Source of the DNA: Halarcobacter ebronensis
Lineage (GTDB): Bacteria > Campylobacterota > Campylobacteria > Campylobacterales > Arcobacteraceae
DNA: 64,000 nt
NCBI RefSeq assembly: GCF_013201825.1
Contig: NZ_CP053836.1
Span: 1,550,001-1,614,000, forward strand
Direction: 5' to 3'
In this document: positions 1 through 7,451 of the stretch, piece after piece
How the letters are laid out: every line of letters begins with the position of its first letter
Numbering within the stretch: the stretch's first letter is position 1
Program-made: the position numbers and the translations under genes
Notes under the pieces: generated by a model
Database searches by the model: none
What the model saw: the letters and a program-made list of their open reading frames with translations, nothing else
What the model was told of the DNA's origin: nothing

Positions 1-947
1 TTCTCTTCTATTTTTTTACTTTTAAAGGCTTCACTACTATTTTGAATAAGATTAATCATAACTTGCGAAAGCTCATTTAATACTCCAAAAACCTCGACTT
101 TATCAAGCTCTTTTTTAACTTTAATATTCTCTTTTTGTATTAACTTTTTAGTTATTAGAAAAGCTTCATCAATTGAGGTACTTAAAAGAAATTTTTCTTT
201 TGCTTTATTTGGATTGAAGAAATTAGAAAAATCATCTATGGTTTGGGACATATTTTCTATAATCTCTAAAGAGTCTTTGTAATACTCCTCTAACTTCTCC
301 ATCTTTGAAGCTTTTGCACTTTTCTTTATGTTAAATAGAGTAAGACTAAGCTCAGTTAATGGTTGTCTCCATTGATGGGCAATATTTGCAAGCATTTGAC
401 CTAAACTTGCCATTCTTGATTGCCAAAAGAGCATTTTTTGTTTCTCTTTGTTTTTTACAATCTCTTCTTGTACTCTTTGCTCTAGTGTTTGATTAAGCTC
501 AATTAGCTGTGCAGTCTGCTCTAAAACTCTTTGTTCTAAAGTTTTATTTAAGTATTCTAACTCTTCCTCTTTTTTTTGCAAGACTTTCTTTAACTCAACC
601 TCTTTTGTAACATCATATCTAATAGCAATAAACTCTTTTATCTCATTATTTTTGTCTAAAATAGGGGTTATTGTAGTATTTAAATATACAGTGGAACCAT
701 CTTTGCACATATTTTTAACAGTTGCTTTATATGGTTTTTTACTTAATATTGTCTCCCAAAGAATAGTAAAATTTTCTTTGGGAACATCTGGATGTCTAAC
801 TATATTATGGTCACTACCAATTAGCTCATCTTTTGAATAGCCTGAAATTTTGCAAAATTCATCATTTACAAAAGTAATGATCCCATCAAGGTTTGTCTTT
901 GAGACTATATTTGAGTTTTCAATTGCCTCTTGGTAGGTTTGTCCCAT
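1..947 (-). CDS. PAS-domain sensor histidine kinase, C-terminal end beyond window
   Basis: The frame is open from an ATG at 947 down to base 1, so about 315 N-terminal residues are visible and the ATPase domain is cut off. The first ~110 residues read as a PAS sensor domain (GSDHNIVRHPDVP, then MCKDGS and TTITPI). A coiled coil follows with two similar LNxTLEQRV heptad segments. The dimerisation/phosphoacceptor helix contains IAHQWRQPL, with the H-box histidine at about residue 191. The start of the N-box region (NELSQVMINLIQNSSEA) is present near base 40. No membrane helix is visible, so it is probably a cytoplasmic two-component kinase. Its signal and partner regulator are unknown. The gene lies just downstream of hemB on the same strand. 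Confidence 0.85.
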   Translation of the reverse strand, partial: MGQTYQEAIENSNIVSKTNLDGIITFVNDEFCKISGYSKDELIGSDHNIVRHPDVPKENFTILWETILSKKPYKATVKNMCKDGSTVYLNTTITPILDKNNEIKEFIAIRYDVTKEVELKKVLQKKEEELEYLNKTLEQRVLEQTAQLIELNQTLEQRVQEEIVKNKEKQKMLFWQSRMASLGQMLANIAHQWRQPLTELSLTLFNIKKSAKASKMEKLEEYYKDSLEIIENMSQTIDDFSNFFNPNKAKEKFLLSTSIDEAFLITKKLIQKENIKVKKELDKVEVFGVLNELSQVMINLIQNSSEAFKSKKIEE

Positions 948-954
948 AATTTAT

Positions 955-1929
955 CTATTTTCTATTTAATATTTCACAAGCCTCTTTTGCATGATATGTA
1001 ATAATAATATCAGCTCCAGCTCTTTTAAAACCTACTAATGTCTCTAACATCACCCTTTCATAATCGATTACACCAGCAGCTCCAGCATGTTTTAATAATG
1101 CATATTCACCACTTACATTATATGCACATACAGGAAGATTTGTATTGTTTCTTAGATCTCTAATAACATCCATAAAAGCAAGTGCTGGTTTAACCATTAA
1201 AATATCAGCCCCTTGTCTCTCATCTTCTAGTGACTCTTCTAAAGCTTCTAATCTATTTGCTGGATTCATCTGATATGTTCTTCTATCTCCAAAACTAGGA
1301 GTTGACTCTGCAACATCTCTAAATGGACCATAATATGCACTTGCAAATTTTGTAGAATATGCCATAATAGGAAGATTTTCAAAACCATTTTTATCTAAAG
1401 CACTTCTTAAAGTCTCAATAATACCATCCATCATTCCAGAAGGAGCAATCATATCTGCACCAGCTCTTGCATGTACAAGTGCTTGTTGAGCAGAAATCTC
1501 AAGTGTTTTATCGTTATCAACAGTTTGAGTTTTTGGATCAAGAATACCACAATGTCCATGGTCTGTATATTCACAAAAACATAAATCTGTAACAATAAAC
1601 ATATCAGGAAATTTTGCTTTTATTGCTCTTATTGTTCTAGCTATTATACTTTCATCACATAAACACTCACTTCCAACAGAGTCTTTAACATCTGGAATAC
1701 CAAATAAAATAATAGATTTTAATCCAATAGTTCTAATATATTCACACTCTTTTAATATCTCATCAATACTCATTTGAAAAACACCAGGCATTGATTTAAT
1801 CTCTATTTTTACTCCCTTTCCCTCTTTTACAAATAGGGGATAAATGAAATCATCTTTAGTTAAAACACTCTCTTGAACTAGATTTCTTAGAGTCTCATTA
1901 ATTCTTAATCTTCTAAATCTTTTAAACAT
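955..1929 (-). CDS. hemB: Porphobilinogen synthase (delta-aminolevulinic acid dehydratase)
   Basis: Condenses two 5-aminolevulinate molecules to porphobilinogen in haem synthesis. The 324-aa length is normal for the family. The Schiff-base lysines are in AYSTKFASAYYG (K194) and LMVKPAL (K247). The metal-site signature CFCEYTDHGHCG carries C117, C119 and C127, which places it among the zinc-dependent enzymes rather than the DXALD magnesium type. The start ATG at 1929 is preceded by an AAAGG-like ribosome site. The gene is divergent from ribA, with a 59-bp shared promoter region. Confidence 0.97.
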   Translation of the reverse strand: MFKRFRRLRINETLRNLVQESVLTKDDFIYPLFVKEGKGVKIEIKSMPGVFQMSIDEILKECEYIRTIGLKSIILFGIPDVKDSVGSECLCDESIIARTIRAIKAKFPDMFIVTDLCFCEYTDHGHCGILDPKTQTVDNDKTLEISAQQALVHARAGADMIAPSGMMDGIIETLRSALDKNGFENLPIMAYSTKFASAYYGPFRDVAESTPSFGDRRTYQMNPANRLEALEESLEDERQGADILMVKPALAFMDVIRDLRNNTNLPVCAYNVSGEYALLKHAGAAGVIDYERVMLETLVGFKRAGADIIITYHAKEACEILNRK

Positions 1930-1988
1930 AATATTTACCTTTGTACGCTATAATCTCGACATTTTAACAATTTAAGGTTTAAAAGGAT
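1930..1988. promoter_or_regulatory. Divergent promoter region hemB/ribA
   Basis: This 59-bp gap separates two divergent genes. A clean TATAAT at 1949-1954 faces ribA. On the other strand a TAAAAT (complement of 1961-1966) can serve hemB. No convincing -35 boxes are seen, which is usual for sigma-70 promoters of Campylobacterota. Confidence 0.55.
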
Positions 1989-2564
1989 ATGAATATAGAG
2001 AAATCAAATATTGCTAATTTACCCACAAAATATGGAAAATTCAAAATAAAAGCCTACAAACAAGATCACCAAGAACATTTAGCAATCATGAGTGAAAATT
2101 TTGACACTTTAGATATCCCTTATGTAAGAGTTCATTCAGAGTGTTTAACAGGAGATACTTTAGGAAGTTTGAAATGTGATTGTCAAAATCAATTAGATTT
2201 GGCTCTTAAATTTATTGCAAAACATGGTGGATTAGTAATTTATCACAGACAAGAAGGAAGAAATATTGGTCTTCTAAATAAAGTTAATGCTTATGCATTA
2301 CAGGATAAAGGTAGAAATACAATTGAGGCGAACCTAGAGTTAGGTTTTGGAGAAGATGATAGAGATTATAGTATCGTAAAAGAGATATTTAAAGATTTAA
2401 ATTTAAAAAAGATAAAGCTTATTACAAATAACCCTAAGAAAATTGAATATATTGAGTCTTTGGGTATTGATATTGTTGAAAGAATTCCAGCAATTACAAA
2501 ATCAAATAAATATAATGAACATTATATTAATACAAAAAAAGAGAAGATGGGACATATGTTTTGA
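1989..2564 (+). CDS. ribA: GTP cyclohydrolase II
   Basis: Opens and hydrolyses GTP to 2,5-diamino-6-ribosylamino-4-pyrimidinone phosphate, the first step of riboflavin synthesis. It is a stand-alone 191-aa enzyme. The zinc ligands are intact in SECLTGDTLGS and KCDCQNQL (C52, C63, C65), as is the catalytic segment HRQEGRNIGL (86-95). This matters because the second GCH-II-like domain, in the RibBA protein at 10331-11362, has lost these residues. The stop overlaps the TTG start of rsmG by 4 bp, so the two are probably translationally coupled. Confidence 0.96.
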   Translation: MNIEKSNIANLPTKYGKFKIKAYKQDHQEHLAIMSENFDTLDIPYVRVHSECLTGDTLGSLKCDCQNQLDLALKFIAKHGGLVIYHRQEGRNIGLLNKVNAYALQDKGRNTIEANLELGFGEDDRDYSIVKEIFKDLNLKKIKLITNNPKKIEYIESLGIDIVERIPAITKSNKYNEHYINTKKEKMGHMF

Positions 2565-3142
2565 TAGAATTTGACAAACTTTTAGAAGAGTTGAACTTAG
2601 ATAAAGAGTTTAACTTTAGATGTGAAACTTTTATAACTCTGCTTCAGCAATGGGGTAAAGTTCATAACTTAAGTGGAAGACTCTCAAAAGAGGATATTAT
2701 AGAGAATATTATTGATTCTATTTATCCTTTGAAGTTTATAAACTCTTATGAAAGTTTGGCAGATATTGGAACAGGAGCAGGGTATCCAGGTCTTATTCTT
2801 GCTATGGCAAATTCAAAAGTAAAAACTTATTTAATTGAGCCAAGATTAAAAAGAGTATCATTTTTAAATTTTGTAAAAAATAGTTTAGGTTTATATAATA
2901 TAGAAGTTCTTGCAAAAAGAGTTGAAGATGTTGAAAATATAAAAGTTGATTTAATAACTTCAAGAGCTGTAACAAATACCAAACTTCTATTAGATTTAAC
3001 ACAAAATATTAAAAAAGATCAATGTAGTTATCTATTTTACAAAGGGAGCCTTTTAAATGATGAGATAGAAGAGGCTAAATTGAATAATTATAAAGTAGTA
3101 AACAAAGAAGATAGAAACTACTTATATATAGAAGGAAAGTAA
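2561..3142 (+). CDS. rsmG: 16S rRNA (guanine-527-N7)-methyltransferase
   Basis: SAM-dependent methyltransferase for G527 of 16S rRNA. The SAM-binding loop is seen as LADIGTGAGYPGLILA (about residues 66-81), with the RsmG-typical N-terminal helices (QWGKVHNLSGR). Length is 193 aa, slightly short for the family but normal in this phylum. The start is TTG at 2561 inside TTGA, overlapping the ribA stop; no ATG fits the conserved N-terminus. Confidence 0.92.
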   Translation: MIEFDKLLEELNLDKEFNFRCETFITLLQQWGKVHNLSGRLSKEDIIENIIDSIYPLKFINSYESLADIGTGAGYPGLILAMANSKVKTYLIEPRLKRVSFLNFVKNSLGLYNIEVLAKRVEDVENIKVDLITSRAVTNTKLLLDLTQNIKKDQCSYLFYKGSLLNDEIEEAKLNNYKVVNKEDRNYLYIEGK

Positions 3143-3354
3143 TGATTATTAAAGTTGTCTCAATAATAGCTGTCATTTTTTTAGTTTACTTAATTTTTTT
3201 TAAAAAGAACAGAGAGAGTGATGTAAAAAAAGAGGATGATAAAATAGAGGATATAATGGTAGAGTGTCCAACTTGTGGAACATATGTTTCTAAAAAAGAG
3301 GGTATTTTAAGTAATGGAAAATATTACTGCTCAAAAGAGTGCTTAAATAAATAG
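3142..3354 (+). CDS. Small membrane-anchored zinc-finger protein (PP0621-like)
   Basis: A 70-aa protein with one N-terminal membrane helix (IIKVVSIIAVIFLVYLIFF), a charged linker and a four-cysteine knuckle built from CPTCG and YYCSKEC. This layout matches the small PP0621-type family found beside rsmG and other housekeeping genes in proteobacteria. The zinc site is inferred from cysteine spacing. The start overlaps the rsmG stop (TAATG), so it is in the same operon. Function unknown. Confidence 0.75.
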   Translation: MIIKVVSIIAVIFLVYLIFFKKNRESDVKKEDDKIEDIMVECPTCGTYVSKKEGILSNGKYYCSKECLNK

Positions 3355-3367
3355 AAGGAATGATTGT

Positions 3368-3742
3368 ATGATTTTAATAGGAGATAGTCTAATTCCACAC
3401 AAATCATGTTTTTTTATAGATTCAATTATGGATATAGAGAATACTGAACCAAACTCAACACTAATTTTCAATTATGATGAAAATATTTTATTATTTTGTA
3501 GAAAAAATGATATAAAGTGTGCAGTAATTGTTAACTCAATTAAAGAGGCAATTTATTGTAATGCATTAAATTCAAAATATATAATCTGTGACAAAAAACT
3601 TGCTAGTAGTATTCAAAAGGTTGCTGAAAACTATATTTTTGACTCAAAAATATTAGCTATCATTGAAACTTCTGATGAAATAGAAAAAGTTGCACTTGCA
3701 GAAATAGATGGAGTTATTTATTCCCATTTATTAAATAAATAG
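3368..3742 (+). CDS. Conserved hypothetical protein, 124 aa
   Basis: The start ATG at 3368 lies 13 bp after the preceding stop and probably belongs to the ribA-rsmG operon. The protein is soluble, with alternating beta/alpha segments (TLIFNYDENILLFC, KCAVIVNSIKEAIYCNAL, YIICDKKLASSIQKVAENYIF) that resemble a small Rossmann-like fold. No catalytic motif is recognised. I infer a gene of the Campylobacterota core of unknown role. Confidence 0.6.
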   Translation: MILIGDSLIPHKSCFFIDSIMDIENTEPNSTLIFNYDENILLFCRKNDIKCAVIVNSIKEAIYCNALNSKYIICDKKLASSIQKVAENYIFDSKILAIIETSDEIEKVALAEIDGVIYSHLLNK

Positions 3743-3881
3743 GTCTAGACTTTATTGTTTAGGCAAATTTATTTAATGCAACTAATCTATTTAAAAATTA
3801 CTTTTCTACACAATTATAAAACTTCTATAACTTAACTTTTTTTTAAAAAAATATACTAACAAATAATTAACAATATGCTTT

Positions 3882-3887
3882 TATAAT
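3882..3887 (+). promoter_or_regulatory. -10 box upstream of bd-like oxidase operon
   Basis: TATAAT at 3882-3887 sits in the 175-bp gap before the oxidase genes. A strong ribosome site AAGGAGG lies at about 3907-3913, shortly before the ATG at 3918. The gap also holds an AT-only 11-bp inverted repeat (3730-3740 and 3767-3777) that overlaps the end of the previous gene. Confidence 0.5.
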
Positions 3888-3917
3888 TCATACTAATTTT
3901 TCTAATAAGGAGGTTTT

Positions 3918-5255
3918 ATGGATATAATAGGACAATTTCCGTTGTTTTATTTTCCGGAGTACGGAAGTGCTTGGATGATGGGTGTTACAGGAACAATACA
4001 TATCTTAGCATCACATACTTCTGTAGGTGCTGCAATGCTATTTGCATTTTTAGCGTACAAAGCATATAAAGAGAACCGAACAGACTTATACCCATATATG
4101 AAAAAATATGGTATGTTTTTGTTAATTTTCTCGTATGTTATTGGTTCAATAACAGGTCCTGGAATTTGGTATACAGCAACAGCTGCAAGTCCACGGGGTA
4201 TTAGTGCTCTAATACACAACTTTGTGTGGGTTTGGGCTACTGAGTGGGTATTCTTTGTATACGAAGTAATAGGTGTTTTTGTTTTGGTTTATTTTATTGA
4301 TAGAATAGATAAAAAAACACATCTAAAACTAACATATACTTTTGCATTAGCCTCTGTTGGTACTCTTGCACTTATTATTGGTATCATAAGTTTTATGATG
4401 TGGCCAGGAACTGAAGCATATTATACAACAGGAAGTGCAAGTGATGCTTTCTTTGGTATTAATACATTTCCTCATATGTTCTTAAGAATTGGATTTATGA
4501 TTATGATGTCTGGTGTAATAGGACTTGTAATTTCAAGTGCAATAAAAAAAGAAAATGCAGAGCTTTCAGCTGAACTTACTAAAAAAATGGGATATATTGC
4601 AATTTTTGGTGGATTTATAACTATGTTCTTCTTTATGTGGTATATGGGTACACTTCCAGACAATGCACATGCAGTATTTAATGTAAGTAAAGGTTCTATA
4701 ATTCAAAGTAGAATAATTTTAACAGTGGTTTTCTCTTTATATTTCTTGTTGGCAATTATAAAACCACAAGCTATTAATACTGTTTTAGCTTCAACAATGA
4801 TTTTTGTAATTTTAATTGCTGGTTTATGGCCAGGAGAAAAACTAAGAGAATCAATGAGAAAACCTTATGTTGCAGGACAATATATCTATTCAAATCAAAT
4901 AATTAGTAGAGATGTAGAGGGTAAAAATATTAAAAGTGAGCTTCCTATAATTGCCCAAAAGGGACTATTACAAGTAAATCCTTTTATTCCAGCAAACTTA
5001 AAAGTTATAACAGATGAAAATAGACTTGAAGCAGGGAAATTATTAACAAAAATTTCTTGTTCAAACTGTCATTCACTGGAAAAAACAGGTGTATTTAGAC
5101 CATTAAGGGATAGATTGCAAGGTTTAGATAAAGAGGGTATTAAATCAATTTTATATGCCATAGGTGATGGTGGTTTCCCTTATATGCCTAAGCTAAAATT
5201 ACCAGACGAAGAATATGATGCAATTGCAGAATACATTGCATCATTAAAATATTAA
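3918..5255 (+). CDS. Cytochrome bd-like oxidase subunit I fused to a C-terminal cytochrome c domain
   Basis: The N-terminal ~320 residues are a multi-helix membrane protein of the CydA superfamily. TGTIHILASHTSVGAAM supplies the N-terminal haem histidine. The helix ATEWVFFVYEVIG matches the conserved Glu-bearing helix of CydA. TFPHMFLRIGFMIMMSG matches the haem b histidine helix. The long quinol-binding Q-loop of classical CydA is not evident. The C-terminal ~100 residues form a class-I cytochrome c domain with CSNCH at 381-385 and a likely Met ligand in FPYMPKLKL. The c-type haem suggests electrons come from cytochrome c rather than directly from quinol (inference). It is followed 9 bp later by a second membrane subunit, with AAGGAGG ahead of each gene. 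Confidence 0.8.
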   Translation: MDIIGQFPLFYFPEYGSAWMMGVTGTIHILASHTSVGAAMLFAFLAYKAYKENRTDLYPYMKKYGMFLLIFSYVIGSITGPGIWYTATAASPRGISALIHNFVWVWATEWVFFVYEVIGVFVLVYFIDRIDKKTHLKLTYTFALASVGTLALIIGIISFMMWPGTEAYYTTGSASDAFFGINTFPHMFLRIGFMIMMSGVIGLVISSAIKKENAELSAELTKKMGYIAIFGGFITMFFFMWYMGTLPDNAHAVFNVSKGSIIQSRIILTVVFSLYFLLAIIKPQAINTVLASTMIFVILIAGLWPGEKLRESMRKPYVAGQYIYSNQIISRDVEGKNIKSELPIIAQKGLLQVNPFIPANLKVITDENRLEAGKLLTKISCSNCHSLEKTGVFRPLRDRLQGLDKEGIKSILYAIGDGGFPYMPKLKLPDEEYDAIAEYIASLKY

Positions 5256-5264
5256 GGAGGATTT

Positions 5265-6458
5265 ATGGACGCATCTGTATTATTAGCTCTTAGAGATCCG
5301 GCAGGAATACCTTTTTATCCAGTGGTTTTTCAAGTTTTATATATTTTAACTTGGGCACTACATGCTGCATTTGTTTTGCTTGCACTTGGTTCTATGGGAT
5401 TATCACTTTATGGAACAACTAGACAAAAAGATGACCCTTATTGGAAAATTTTGACACCACACTTAATTCAAACAGGGAAAATAAGTATATCAATTCTTAT
5501 TGTGCTTGGTGTAGCACCATTATTATTTACACAAGTTATTTATGATCCAAATTGGTATGTGGCAAATACATTATCAGGTATGTGGGTATTTATCTTTATA
5601 TATACACTACTTGTTGGTTATACAATGTATTATTGGTATTACTATGCAAATAAAGCAAAAGAGGGTGGAGGTAAATTAGTTGGATTTGTATCTTTTCTTA
5701 TTTTAGTATCTGCCGGAGTTTTAATGCATAACTTTGCAGTTACATCAATTATGCCAAATGAATGGATGGATATGTATGCACCTAATGGTGTTGTTGATAA
5801 CAGTGGTTGGACCTTTAATATGGATTTAGCAAGACTGATATTTATAGTAAGTTTAGCTATTCCTGTAGTGGGTATTTTTTTACAAAACTACAGTAGATTT
5901 CTAAGTACAAGAAAAGACTTTGAAGAAAGATTTGTAGATTATTGTGCCGTTTTAGGAACAAGAATTGGTGTAGTTGGTCTACTTATTAGTGCAGTTACTT
6001 TTGTAATTTGGATGTTAAAGGCTGGTTATTTAATGAACCCTGTAAGTATTGCAATTATTGTTGGAGTAGTAATTCTTCTCTTAATGGTATACTCTAATAG
6101 TAATAGTTATATTACAACAGGTGTACTTGTGGTTGTTGCATTACTTATCTCTTCTTTAAGAGAGGTTATTAGATTTGATATTATGACAGGTTTGGGATAT
6201 AATATTTATGACTATCCTGTAAATCTCGAAATTCCTACAATAACTATGTTTTTACTTACATTTTTAATTATGGGTGGAATTGGGGTAGCTTATCTTCTTA
6301 CAATGGCTTGGAAAGTTGGAAAAATCAAAAGTGTTTTTGATGGTTCAAAAGATAAAGCTGTTACAAGATTAGGTAATTATACACTTAGTATTATGGTTGT
6401 ATGGATGGTAATATACTTCGGTTGGGGTATGTTTATACTATTTAATAATATATTATAA
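5265..6458 (+). CDS. Integral membrane partner subunit of the bd-like oxidase
   Basis: A 397-aa protein with about ten membrane helices. The N-terminus (DPAGIPFYPVVFQVLYILTWALHAAFVLLALG) carries a histidine inside the first helix, and SAGVLMHNFAVTSI holds another candidate haem ligand. It lies 9 bp after the CydA-like gene with its own strong ribosome site (AAGGAGG), so the two make one operon and presumably one complex. It does not look like ordinary CydB. Assignment as a bd-type partner rests on operon context. Confidence 0.65.
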   Translation: MDASVLLALRDPAGIPFYPVVFQVLYILTWALHAAFVLLALGSMGLSLYGTTRQKDDPYWKILTPHLIQTGKISISILIVLGVAPLLFTQVIYDPNWYVANTLSGMWVFIFIYTLLVGYTMYYWYYYANKAKEGGGKLVGFVSFLILVSAGVLMHNFAVTSIMPNEWMDMYAPNGVVDNSGWTFNMDLARLIFIVSLAIPVVGIFLQNYSRFLSTRKDFEERFVDYCAVLGTRIGVVGLLISAVTFVIWMLKAGYLMNPVSIAIIVGVVILLLMVYSNSNSYITTGVLVVVALLISSLREVIRFDIMTGLGYNIYDYPVNLEIPTITMFLLTFLIMGGIGVAYLLTMAWKVGKIKSVFDGSKDKAVTRLGNYTLSIMVVWMVIYFGWGMFILFNNIL

Positions 6459-6489
6459 AAATCAAAAGGGGGAAATTCCCTTTTGATTT
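6459..6489 (+). terminator. Hairpin terminator after bd-like oxidase genes
   Basis: A perfect 12-bp stem, AAATCAAAAGGG (6459-6470) with CCCTTTTGATTT (6478-6489), closes a 7-nt loop. It begins directly after the stop codon. No long T-run follows, so termination may be partial and the response regulator 16 bp downstream could be read through. Confidence 0.65.
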
Positions 6490-6504
6490 AAATCTGGATA
6501 AAAA

Positions 6505-7185
6505 ATGATAGGTACAAAAATACTTTTTTTAGAAGATGATACTCTTTACCAAGAGACTATTAAAGAGTTTTTGGAAGAGGAAGAGTTCATTGTAGACACC
6601 TGCACAGATGGAGAAGAGTTTTTAAATAAAATATTTGAAAATGTTTATGACTTATATATTTTAGATATAAATGTACCAAAAATTGATGGGATGAAAATCC
6701 TAAAAATATTAAAAGAATATAATGATAATACAATGAAATTGGTGCTTACTTCTACCCAAAATAGTCTAATTAATTCATTTAAAATAGGATGTGATGATTT
6801 CTTAAATAAAAGATGTGATATTGACGAACTTCTTCTTAGAATAAAGATGTTAATAAGAAGAGCCTACAAAGCACATAAAGAGTATATTTTATTAGGTAAT
6901 AATATAAAATATGATCTTTTTAATAAAAAAATATATAAAAATGAGCACAGTATAAAACTTGAGATTAGATCACTTTTAATCTTAGACTATCTTATTAAAA
7001 GAAGAGGAGAGTATGTCTCAAATAATGAATTAGAAAACAAAACTTACTCAACAAATACAAACTCAAAATCTGATGTAATTAGATACCATATTTGGCACTT
7101 ACGAAAAATTCTTGGGAAAAACCTTATTGAATCAAAAAAAAGCTTTGGTTATAGACTAAAATTAGAAGAAAACAATATCTTTTAA
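6505..7185 (+). CDS. OmpR-family response regulator
   Basis: The N-terminal receiver domain has the acidic pair in FLEDD, the phosphoacceptor Asp in LYILDINVPKIDG, the conserved Thr/Ser in LTSTQNS and a Lys in DFLNKR, where the usual KP is KR. The C-terminal winged-helix DNA-binding domain runs from about residue 125 and contains the ELENKTYS...VIRYHIWHLRKIL recognition-helix pattern. No kinase gene is adjacent. Its place behind the oxidase genes suggests, but does not prove, a link to respiration. Confidence 0.88.
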   Translation: MIGTKILFLEDDTLYQETIKEFLEEEEFIVDTCTDGEEFLNKIFENVYDLYILDINVPKIDGMKILKILKEYNDNTMKLVLTSTQNSLINSFKIGCDDFLNKRCDIDELLLRIKMLIRRAYKAHKEYILLGNNIKYDLFNKKIYKNEHSIKLEIRSLLILDYLIKRRGEYVSNNELENKTYSTNTNSKSDVIRYHIWHLRKILGKNLIESKKSFGYRLKLEENNIF

Positions 7186-7292
7186 AAAAATTAAATCTCT
7201 ATTTAAATAGCCATTTCATAGGCATCTAATAGAAGAATAAGCATAATTTTGATAATATATTTACCTTTTAAATTACTATAATTAGGACAAAT

Positions 7293-7451
7293 GTGAAAGA
7301 GATATTTGATACTATAATTATTATTCTATTTATTTTCATGATATTTATGTTCATAAGAGGTTTTAATAAACAACAAATAGATAAACATAGAAAAAAACTT
7401 GAAGAGAATGAGAAAAAGATGACTTCGAATAAGGATAGAGTTGATGAATAA
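7293..7451 (+). CDS. Small single-span membrane protein upstream of glyS
   Basis: A GTG at 7293 opens a 52-codon frame. It has one hydrophobic N-terminal helix (IFDTIIIILFIFMIFMFI) followed by a strongly charged, lysine/glutamate-rich cytoplasmic-looking tail. Its stop (7449-7451) overlaps the glyS start by 8 bp, suggesting coupling. No family is recognised. The membrane helix plus overlap are the evidence that it is real. Confidence 0.45.
   Translation: MKEIFDTIIIILFIFMIFMFIRGFNKQQIDKHRKKLEENEKKMTSNKDRVDE

Noticed and set aside
1949-2564. FMN riboswitch before ribA or ribBA
   Set aside because: Leaders are too short and lack any conserved RFN-like sequence.
3730-3777. 11-bp AT-only inverted repeat as a terminator
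   Set aside because: Stem has no G-C pairs, the loop is 26 nt and no T-run follows.
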